From: Lingula anatina
Lineage: Eukaryota > Brachiopoda > Lingulata > Lingulida > Lingulidae
Direction: 5' to 3'
DNA length: 64,000 nucleotides
Assembly (NCBI RefSeq): GCF_001039355.2
Contig: NW_019775519.1
Span: forward strand, 203,596-267,595
The notes below the pieces were generated by a model, which was not told the DNA's origin, made no database searches, and saw only the letters and a program-made list of their open reading frames with translations. Position numbers and translations under genes: made by a program. Below, one piece after another: positions 25,701 through 36,000 of this stretch (its first letter is position 1; each line of letters opens with the position of its first letter).

Positions 25701-28700
25701 ACACTGGTGGTTCAATCCCAAAATAAACTAAATAACCATTGCTCAAGAATATCTGTAGACGACAAGGAACTTGTGTTCAAAGAGCAAGACCATTATTTAA
25801 TTTCTTTATATGAGAAAACAGACTTGTGGTTATTATAATTATTTGGCCTAGTGCCAAATCCCATCTGGACACAATAGAGAACTTGTGGTCAATAGCCCTT
25901 ATTATACAATTTTTTTGAAAAATTACTTAGAGCGGGCAAAGCATGATTTTAATGACTTTGGGTATGTGAAAGTGCATAAAATATGGGGTTACATTTTACC
26001 TGAAGGGTAAGCACAACTCAAACAATTGACACTACATGTGACACTGCTGGTGGAATTGCAGTTGTCACATGACAGTCTGCATGGAATCTTGTCCAGGGCC
26101 TAGTCCCACACACAGAGTAGCTACAAACACAGACCCCCCGTTCTGGTTCAGTGATGGTCTTTGTATCCTTTCATGGATGGCCTCTTTTACCCCATACACA
26201 CTACAGCCATCTATTCAAATTAAAAGCGAATTAGGTCCCTGATTCAAATGATTGCAGTAGTCTGAACATATAAAGATTTTTGTTAACCGGTTTCTCAAAA
26301 TCTGATGGCAGTGTGAACCGGGTATTTGACTTTTGACAAACAGATTAACAAAAATCCTGCTAGTGTTCTGGATTTTCTTCAGCGTTTCGAATAACTTACC
26401 GAAACCAACACCTGTTTAGATCTTACTGCGCATGTGTGCATTTCACCAGAAATTTGAATTTGAAAAATGTGGATTTTTCAGATGGCAGTGTGAATGGGGA
26501 ATTTGACTCCTCTCTGGAACCAGTCCTCTTCCTTGTTCAACACTATAACATCCTTCATGTCAAAGGAGTGGCCAGATTCCGTAAGATGAAATAATATTGC
26601 TGAATCATGTGTGCCTCCATTGCTGGGACCCCTGTGTGGGTGATTCCATACAGACTATCACACGACGACTACAATACCACCAGCAGTGTCACCTTCAGTG
26701 ACAGTTCCCTGAAGATATCCTTGTGATAAAGGACAAAACACAGGAGTCTGTGTGACACCTAGCAGATCTATGCAAGTGTCCAGTATGAGATTTAGGTTTT
26801 TTTTTTCCTTTTGAACATTACAACTGGATGAATCATAGTTTCCATTTTGATATTTAAGAATAAGATTTATGAAAAATATAATAAATATTTAATACGATTC
26901 CAAACCCTGTTCCACATTTTAGACTAAAATTTATGGCTTTGATATTCACTTACATTGAGATGGTTTTGTGATATTAGGCCTAAGGGCACTTCATGAACTA
27001 TAGATAAGCTAATGCTGTATGCTAAGATGACATTCCTAAATGTAATGTCGCCCTTGTGGAAAAAAAATTGTGAAAACCATTAAAATGTGCTTCAGGGGAT
27101 AATTTCTAGTCTAAGAAAAATTTGATCCTTTAGATTCTTTGTAAATTACATCTTAGTAAAAAAAATACTAAGTACTAGTGTACTAGTGTCTGGGGTAGCG
27201 CTAACACTCGCCAATTTAGCCAAATGCTAAAACTTGCTTAATTTGGCTAAAGAAAAGGGGCTTGATTTGACTTGTTTTAGTCAAATTATAACCATTTTGA
27301 TAACAAATTGACAAAAAAGTGGTGATTTGGATAAGAGAAAAAAATTGCTAGCGCTACCCCAGCTAGTGATCCAGGCCACAGGCAATTTTCAACTCCACAT
27401 TCATTATAAAATGGGTCTAGACAGTTACAAAAAATGGGTTTTGAAATATTCATCACAGGTGTTCAAATACAATGGAGATTTTACATTTTTATGGTATTAA
27501 TGCAGTTTACTTATTTATTCTTTAATTAATTTTTTTTACTCATTTTGTGTGTGTTCATAGTCTATAGTCAATAGACAAGTGAGTGTTCACCATATACTAG
27601 AAACACAGGCTAAACAGGCTTGTATCTGTATGCATTTCTGTCACTGACCTAAAAAAAACATAGCATGACTAAAGAAAATTAGACTTTGAATTATTTTCAA
27701 CATTTCCATTGACACAGCTTAAATTCAGCCCTGACCTGCTTTTACATTACTGCCTTTCAAGAGGAATAATAGAAGTTGGACATTCCCAGCTAGGTCCCGC
27801 TGGTTTTAACTGGTTTTAGGGGAAATATCTATACATGAGGATCAGACCTGTAGTGTTGGTTGAATTGAACAGACCTGAATACCACACTGTCCACACACAT
27901 ATGTTGATATACTGTAGAAAAATTGTACCACTTAGCTGGGGTAGCGCTAGGAATTTTTTTCGCTTAGCCAAATTGTCACTTTTTTGTCAATTTGTAATGA
28001 AAATGGTTTTAATTTGACTAAAATTCTTCAAATCAAGTCCTTGTTGTTTAGCCAACTTAAGTCAGTTTTAGCATTTGACTAAATTGGCGAGTGTTAGCGC
28101 TAACCCAGACTTAGTATGAATACAGAACAAGGCAGCAAAGCNTAAAAAAAGGATGCTATTGCACTGTTCCTGAATAAATAAATGATGCTACATGAACAAA
28201 CAAATATGTAAATGTATAGAATACAAAAATTGTACAATAAAACTTTTTTTAACTAAATAAAAACAGGGGGCAGGTTTGATTGTACAGTCTAAATGGTAAA
28301 ATATCTTTTGAATCTTTTTAGAATATAGATATTTTCTGTTTCTTCTTAATTCTTTAAAAGCATTAACTAACCTCTATATTAAAAGATGCAAGGAGTGACA
28401 CAGATATTGAACGACTAGTTTGAACTGCAACATAGCAGAGTGAGACTGGTTTATCACTATCATAACAAACACCAGTGACCTTGATCTAATAAACTTATAT
28501 TTGTTTTCCACAGTCTACAGATAACCACCTAATGTACCTGCAGATTTTTGTTCTTCAAAGACAGTGGGGGTGTTTATAAAGAAAAAAAATAAAAACCTGT
28601 TAATATTTACACATACATTGCATAATTAATATACTTTCTATTGCTAGGCAAATTAAATTTGGCATGGCCGCAATTGGCATTACTTAAATGTCAAACATTA

Positions 28701-29398
28701 ACATTTCCCCCTTTTACATGATAAGCATATAATTACATAAAGAGAAGCACACATGATGACTGAGTGATATTTTCATACCCTCAAAAATCCATCCAGAAAT
28801 GCCATGATGACAAGACTTTTTGGGAAATACTGTACTCAATTCATGCCATGTCTATTTTTTAGCATGTCTAACATTACTTAAAATATGCAAATTCCCAACC
28901 TTCAAAATCCTTTCTTCCCCAAACAGTCCAACCCAGTTATTGCATAACTCAAGTAAACCTAAGTAACCGACTAATGGATCCGTTTCACCAGTTGCCTACG
29001 TGCGATGACTACATGAGTTGTTTTACAGGAAACTTCCATATATCGCAATCTAACAATTCTGTTCATTTTCGTAAATCAGCAATCTGCTAAACAACAGTGA
29101 AATAAAAACAATGAAAATAGAAGAGCCCCACTATTCTGACATTCTACGGCAAACCAGTACCCATTTGTGTAATGTATACATACAATATCAATACTGTGTA
29201 AATGACGCAATCCAGACGCCAGCAAGGAGTGAAGAAGTTTTCATTAAATACTTGACAGACGAGTATAGTCTTAAAGGTCCTAGCTTACCCGACGTTTTGT
29301 ATTATATTTTCCTCGAATGATCTGGTAGCAGCCCATCTCAAACTTTGCAAAAATGTGTTAGAAACGGAGAGCATCTGTGAAGCGCTGCGAATTGCCAT
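19783..29398 (-). CDS. MTHFD2: Mitochondrial methylenetetrahydrofolate dehydrogenase/cyclohydrolase
   Basis: Bifunctional folate enzyme of the mitochondrial matrix: 5,10-methylene-THF to 5,10-methenyl-THF (NAD-dependent in this family), then to 10-formyl-THF. Exons: 29398-29289, 21932-21748, 21344-21069, 20836-20729, 20512-20294, 19904-19783. They total 1020 nt, 339 aa (human MTHFD2 is 350). Exon 1 encodes a basic, hydroxyl-rich presequence starting [20 protein letters not shown] that suits mitochondrial import. Catalytic Tyr87 and Lys91 (TYVRNK) match the family Y-x-x-x-K. CGRSKNVG is the dinucleotide loop, and CHRYTPP has the MTHFD2-type HRYTP rather than the HSKT of MTHFD1. The C-terminus has [20 protein letters not shown]. 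No formyl-THF synthetase domain follows. Intron 1 (7.4 kb) contains the repeated block 3, so its true length may be near half. Confidence 0.95.
19980..20276. repeat. ~130 bp duplicated segment around a single n in MTHFD2 intron 5
   Basis: 19980-20111 and 20144-20276 are essentially identical (from TTTTTAATAACAAGATCAC to GCAGAAAATGAAAGGAT). The first copy ends one base before the single n at 20112. This is the smallest of the n-associated duplications in the window and looks like an unmerged contig overlap. Confidence 0.85.
22638..22965. mobile_element. Inverted-repeat element with CCCCATTCACACT ends (block 3 copy 1)
   Basis: CCCCATTCACACTACAGCCATCT at 22641 is mirrored by GATGGCAGTGTGAATGGGG at about 22757 and GGTGGCAGTGTGAATGGGG at about 22936. 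The pattern suggests a MITE, or two nested ones, with these ends. It recurs at about 26189-26500 in the second block copy. No coding capacity was seen. Confidence 0.55.
23651..23823. mobile_element. CTGGGGTAGCGCTA-ended MITE, copy 1
   Basis: 173 bp with ends CTGGGGTAGCGCTA and TAGCGCTACCCCAG. A second member lies in opposite orientation at 24399-24570, and both recur in block 3 copy 2 (27190-27362, 27936-28108). The interior is AT-rich with repeated GGCTAAA/TTTAGCC motifs and no ORF. The flanks share CTAGTG. Confidence 0.8.
24399..24570. mobile_element. CTGGGGTAGCGCTA-ended MITE, copy 2 (inverted)
   Basis: 172 bp, inverted relative to 23651-23823 and similar along its length. ACTTAG stands immediately on both sides, a 6-bp target-site duplication. 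It is non-autonomous and the class is not assigned. Confidence 0.8.
27190..27362. mobile_element. CTGGGGTAGCGCTA-ended MITE, copy in block 3 copy 2
   Basis: The same element at the same relative position as 23651-23823. Confidence 0.8.
27936..28108. mobile_element. CTGGGGTAGCGCTA-ended MITE, inverted copy in block 3 copy 2
   Basis: The same element as 24399-24570. Its right end reads GCTAACCCAG instead of GCTACCCCAG, one base changed in the terminal repeat. Confidence 0.8.
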
Positions 29399-29623
29399 GT
29401 TGCCGTGTGGGTGACCTTATGACCTAGTAATGTTTCCTGAACTTCCCCCTACTAACTGTGACCTTTCATCTCAACAATATTTAAAATAAAAATATTTTGG
29501 TATTGAAAACTGTATTTTTGTACATCAGTATACATAAAATAGGTACAGCTAAGCATAAAATCATAAAAAGATGACTTTGGATCGAGGGTAAATCTCAATC
29601 ACAGGAGAGCTCTCGTAAACAAG
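29399..29623. promoter_or_regulatory. Shared head-to-head promoter of MTHFD2 (-) and RUFY (+)
   Basis: Only 225 bp separate the MTHFD2 start (29398, minus) from the RUFY start (29624, plus). Both 5' UTRs and promoters must lie here unless there are unseen upstream UTR exons. No clear TATA box is placed for either gene. The compact divergent layout predicts co-regulation, but expression is not shown by the sequence. Confidence 0.6.
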
Positions 29624-32600
29624 ATGGCAGCGCCCAGTGTGGAGGGTCTTCCTCTTACGGATACATCTTCAGGTGGCGGGGACCCAGGGGTAGCAAAACC
29701 CATTGCAACTACTCAGAAAGATGAACCATCTTACTGGCCATCTCCTGTTATTGCTTTTATCAGGGGAAAAGATCCTGGAGCGAATAAAACCAAACCTAAA
29801 CGCGAAAGTAAGTAATGTTGTCAGATTTTTCAGGGTTTGTGTATTTCCTGGTTCGTGTTTATGTCAGATATCAGAGCGCATTTGCAGAGACCTAATGTGC
29901 ATTTTGAAGGTTGTGTATAGAGTGAATTGATATTTGATAAAGTTGCATTACTTGATGTGGCTCGGTGGCTACAAAAAAGTTCTGGATTATTAACTCATCT
30001 TTACACGATATACTCGAGGTTTAGCATCATTAAAATTATATTTGAATCCATCAATTTCATTCACAATTTATCTGAATTCGAATCCAGATAGCATGATTTA
30101 CTATAAGATGCTTTGAGTATGTGTTCAAGTAGGGGTACTTGTTAGACTTCAGATAAATTGGTTGAATATTTGATAACTAGTAAATAATAGACCAAAATGT
30201 TGAGAGGATTTTGATTGCATCCTTCATCAATGTAGAGGTCAATCTAGGAGTGTGCCCTGTGTTCAGGGTCTTGATCCTTTTCACTTCTTGTCCATATCAC
30301 ACTTTGACTGGTCCTAACATATAGAATTATGCTTCAAAATGATTTGTTCCCTTTCACAATTTTGTTTCCAATTTTTTAAAATAACCATTGAAAATTAATC
30401 CAGGTAGCTGGTCAGAATGATTGTAGATCTCTGTGTAGATTTAATAGGCAGGCTATCAAGCTGTTGATCCCTCAAAAAAGTTGCTGTACAGATTAGTATA
30501 CCCTACAATTTGGAAAGGGTCTTAGATTAGGGAGGTCAGGTCACACCGCTCACTCAGTCGAAAACGGGAAGAAATCTAACCTCGCTGTTTGTTTTCCATC
30601 ATAACTTCTAAGATTTGGGTCCTATGATAAATATGAAAATATATTTAAAAAGTGCATTGAATGGCCTTTTTAACAATATGTGTAACAATGTACCATGTCT
30701 CCGTTGTAAACCTCCAGCCACGAAAATGCTGCGAGAAATCGCCTGTGATTTCACTTCCTCGTTTGGTTCCCACTATTTACGCATTTTGCTCAACCTGCGC
30801 GTTTCGCGCCATTTTTCCAAAAGCTCCGTACGGCGTCCCGGGTGTTATTTCCACGTATTTGACCACATATTCATGCAGAGAATAAACTAAGCGTTCGACT
30901 GAGAGGTTACAGAAGGTGATTTAACCGAAAACAGCAACCACAACTAGCTTGTAAAGTTTTTAATCGTGTTTTAGAGCTAGAGTAAGGAAGTTCTAAAAAT
31001 TCTGTAACCCCTACCTAGATAATTTAACTAATTCTTGGTTCAATTTAGTTAATTATTTAACATTTTTTGGTAAGACAGAGCCGTAACAGCCATTAGAAAA
31101 TCAGTGACTTTGATCTTACCGCAAACAAAATGGCGGACGCACCAAGCTGTTCTGCTGATGAAAAAGCAACTGCACTTTCAGCACCCAAAGAGGATCAAGA
31201 TATCAGAATATCTAATCAGAAAATCTTTGAATTGGTCGCGAAACCCAAGGATATTGATAAAACGTCTGCAATTCAAGAATATAGAGTTTATTTTATTTTT
31301 CAAACAAAGAATGAAATTACGTACGAAATTGATGGGGCTAATTCTTTTTTCGCCTAATTATAACTCGTCAGAGAACGTAAGAGGGGAATCTTAATTAAAA
31401 TCATGAAGATATGCAATAACTCTAGAATGGTTAATGGCAATCAAACAAAAGTGAACAAAAGAACGGTTTATTTATTTTTTCTTAACAAAAAAAAAAGGAA
31501 AATTCCCCTAAAACTGCCATTACGTAATGGCAGTCTCTCGAAAAAAATCTCGCTGGTTTTTCTATTACCTAGCTGCTATGATGTCCAATATCAATTTAAT
31601 TTTTTGGCAAAAAATAACTCACCGAAATCGTATATTATTTATTTTCATTGTGCATTCTGGCATTTTTACTAGTTATAAACCTCGTATATGCAATTGTCAT
31701 TGTAATATTGGTTGCCATGGCAACAGTGACATAGTATTTGTTTACTATTTAACTTAAATTCATAAACTGAGTGCATAGAGTGTTTCCCACTTCATATTCA
31801 GTTTAAAGAATCATGATGACATGTAATAAATAATTCAAACTGTTACCATAGCAACAGCTATCATAATGACGATTTCCATAGCAACAGATACATTACAAGC
31901 CATGATTTTTGTTTTTAGTGGCACATTATTAAGAATCATTTTCATCCAAAAGTAGCCTTTGGGCAGTGAAGCTGAAGCCTCGGGTTGAAAAAAAAATAGT
32001 ATCAACCGCTATTGATATTTAGCAATGGTTGCCATGGAAATAATGGATAAATTACAGACATTTTTTCTTGTCAGATTCTTCTTGGCATAGTGTAACTTTC
32101 CAGAAAATTTCAAATGGATGTTTTACTCCATTCAAAAGTTATGCCAATTTTGTTTAATTGATTGGGCAATTAGGTGACACTTTTGGCTTCCACTGTTACA
32201 TGTGCTTGCATACAAGACTTTTTCAAAATTTTGTGGCCGACTAGCATTCTTGAAAATTTAATTACTTATGATTGGCTTGCTCGATTTTCAAAAAATAAAA
32301 TGTTTTGGAAAGCTCATGAGTTGCTCTATCAGATGAGATCACTTTGGCTGATATTTAAGTTACTATCAAAGTTGACCTGACCTCCCTACTTAGATCAAAA
32401 TGTGTAAAGTGCAAGATATAACATTATTGCTATTTTATTTTTATTGAAAAGAAAGGAAAAAAAAAAAAAAACAACGGAAAGTTGACAGCATGCAGGCAGC
32501 TGGGTCAAGTCACTATATGTATTGTTAGGTGTAAGGTGAAAATTAATGGAATCATTTGCAAAGTTGCACTGAAAATGGTTTAAAGTATGGTAAACATACT

Positions 32601-32993
32601 TATTTGTTGAGATGCTGTGCATTAACTCTATCTTAAAAATAGCTCTACATGTTATCTTTCTGCCAACATAATTTTGTCCGACTCGTATTTGCAATATTTG
32701 CAGATATACTGTAGCCTTAACTTAATAATAATTAAATTATATTAATAATATATTTATTTATTTTAAGTGGTAAATCCATAAAATATTAAGTAGACTTTTC
32801 AACATGAAATTTAAGAAGTTTATATGTAAAAATGATTTTTGAAATATATGCATATTTAATTAAATTTTTACTACAGACATAATTGATTAAAAGTAAAAAA
32901 TCCAAGATTTCACGTTTTGTTATTTTAACAAAAAATGAATTTGAGTAAAACATCTTTAAAATGTGTTTTTTCTTTATGAAATTAATTTAGTGT

Positions 32994-33061
<68 letters not shown>

Positions 33062-36000
33062 GCAGTAATGTGTTAGAGAAGCCAGAATGCATTCATACAT
33101 CATTATTAATGGCAACATTAATTATGAGCTGTAATATTTATACTCTAAATCCTCAGAGCACAGGTCTTAAAAACCAGTCAAGCTCCAGGGTGAACAAAAA
33201 GGCATATTAACCCATTTCAGTGACAATTGTTGCATATCCCTTAAAGTCTCTTGGTGATTAGATTACTGTCTGGTGAGCATCCGAGTCATAAACATATGCA
33301 GAAATCAATAGATTGGCAAGCAGTGCCAGAAAGCCTGCACTGGCAAGTGTTATACTGCATGGAATGGTCTTAGAGAATTATTGACCCATAAGAACAGAAT
33401 CTCCATTATCGCAACAAGCACCAAGGAACCCATTGGTTTGGATATATTTACCTGGGAAAAGCTTTTCCCTGGAATAGTGACTCACTCTCTCATCTCATTT
33501 CATCAGCTTGGCATTTCTGGGAGCTGTTTTGCAGGGTTTTTTTTTTCTGGATATTCAAAATGGCAGAAGAGACTATTTATCTGTGTAACTTCCGAGTGTC
33601 TGTGGATGGAGATTGGCTATGTCTGCGTGAGCTGCAAGATGTGCAGTTAGATATGCAGCACAGTATGCTCATGTCACCCACTGATGATGGTCAGTCTCTT
33701 ATAATACATTTTATATGTAATATTAGCTACTTTACATAGTATGTATTGATTCTTGGTTAACTAATTCAATTAATTCTGGAGTCTAGGTAATTGTGGATTT
33801 AGATTCAAGTTTCAACCTCCAATTATTTTCTATGAGGTGTTCAATCTTCTGGAATCATTTGACACTGGTCAAATGGAAATACCATTCTCTATCAAAAAGT
33901 AGTCATGAAGGATACTTGTTTTAGCATGAAATATATTCATTTACAGGCATGTAGACAGCAATTTCAAAGGAGAGGACTATTTCCCTGAAAAAAAAAATAC
34001 TGGGAAGCCTAACATAGAACCTAGATCTTATTTTGATTCACAGTATCCCTTTGCCCAGTGTTTCTTTTGAACAGTGTCTGGAAGCCCTCAAACACCTCAT
34101 CCTCTGTTCCTCCTTAGCCCAGCCTACAGGCTTGATTTGGTAAAGCATGAAAGTTAATGTTTTACCAGGATGTGTCTTCATGTTTGAAAATATTTTCTGC
34201 CAGGTTATCATGTTATTTGATACAGTGGATTGATAGGGAAGACCGAGTTGTTTGAAGCACAGTCTTGTTATTAGCTGCTATTACCAAATCAATACGTCAT
34301 TCTATTATTGTGTGTTCATAGATTATATCAGAAATGAGGACCTGTCGTTTCAAAGGGGAATGGTTTCTTAGTATTTCTAAGTTTCTGAGTATCTATATTT
34401 ATGTATTATATTCGTAGATACTGTAGTAAAGAGTATGTTATTGATTTTGTATAGGTTGGAGTAAATGTCATTTTCAGCTGAAGATAGACTATTAATGTTA
34501 GAAAAGTATCTTTATGACTCCTGTCAGCTATGTGATATACAAACTTTATGAACAAAAGTGAAACTGTTGTGTTCCTTTTGTATTAATATATGGTAGATTT
34601 ACCTTGAAATAAGAAAGTACTACCTTGGCTAGGCCCCTATGTGGAACCCAGTGTGCAGATGCATATTGAGAATAACTGCTTTTAGGTTGCTTAATCCACC
34701 CCGTGAGTATAGCATAAAGACTGCAAATTTCCTGCAAAAGTGGTGCCAATACTTACATGAATGCACTTCCTTTATAAACTCTGTTTATTGAACCATATGG
34801 GCTATACCAAAATAGATGATATATGGTAGTTGGTTGTGTACAAGTTGATTTTAAAAGGTGTAGATCTATTTACTAGTAATATGGCATTGTCAGCAGTAGA
34901 TTAACTCCTGAAAACAGGGGGGTGTGGTGGCCCAAATTTTGCAGAAGGTGTACATAGAGTAGGGAACCTTGTTCAGGATCTCCTATCTTTGTATTATTTT
35001 AATAAGGTAGCTAGTGTGGTTGTTCCAGCTAAGACCAATGAGATAACTAACATAATTCAAGTGAACACTATTTTTGCTTTGTATACTCATTATATTTTAC
35101 AGACTGGGTGTTTATGATTTTATTAAAGTATTTGTACTTGATCCCTGACAGTATGCTTCTAATGATGCCGGGAGGTTTAGACATTTATTGATTTTTTTGT
35201 CCATACTTGTCTATACACACTGAACTTTTCTCATATTTTGATGGGTAATTTTAATATATCTTTATCCAAATGAGTGCATTTTCACCAAGAAAGCCATGAA
35301 TTGCAGAATTTATATCAAATATTTTTCATTTTATTTATGCTAGTTTGTGTTTAGGTGAGGCATAGATGACAGAGATGGCTGTTATGTCAGGTTTTGAAGT
35401 TACGGCATTTTTAATCAATGCACATAGGCTCATCCCTTTTGCGTCATTGGTTCTGTTATTTCTTTTATTCATCACCACTCTCAGTTATGAGTAGAATGTG
35501 GCTTGTATTTTTAGGAACCTATATCTTCTTAACATGTCATTAAATATTTTTGAAAAATGAACATTCTACTAAATTAACATCACATTTCTAGGACAAAATC
35601 CTCTTGCCAATAAAGGGTAAAATTCTTTGACTTATCAGAGCCATCCTTAAATCTATATTTGCAAATCTCTTGTTAAATTTTGTTATAATTGTTTTTAGGG
35701 AGGGATCCCATGGCTATTGAAAGGTCCAACTTGCTTCACGTGGCAAAACTAGTGATCAAAGAGCTGATTGACTCTTCTCTATCTCAAGGCAGGATGTTGG
35801 ATGATGATTTTGTTCCGCTACAACAGTTTTTTGTTGTTTTGGAACATGTTCTTCGCCATGGGCTCAAACGTAAGATTTTAATCTATTCATGCATTTGGGT
35901 TTTAGTCCATTTTTCACTAATTCATTACTAAGTTGATAAAAGAAAATCAAATGCTTTTTCTCTGCCAGAGTAAATTATTTTATCCATAAATGTTGCATAC

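Larger units (their letters stand above)
25559..28867. repeat. Tandem block 3, copy 2 (MTHFD2 intron 1)
   Basis: This is the second copy of 22001-25364. The unique sequence leading to MTHFD2 exon 1 continues from its end. A single n at 28142 lies within it, near GGCAGCAAAGC that is absent from copy 1. Between the copies (25366-25558) is a short unique piece with two poly-T runs. No gene was seen in it. Confidence 0.85.
30530..32386. mobile_element. 1.86 kb DNA element with 14-bp terminal inverted repeats in RUFY intron 1
   Basis: The left end GGGAGGTCAGGTCA and right end TGACCTGACCTCCC are exact 14-bp inverted repeats, with TA directly outside on both sides. The interior has higher CpG content than the intron around it at 30545-30900. 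It holds one small ORF (31130-31357) and a cluster of X-box-like motifs. No transposase motif was recognised, so the element is non-autonomous or decayed. TA target sites with GGG-type ends fit several superfamilies (Tc1/mariner-like, ISL2EU-like). Confidence 0.75.
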
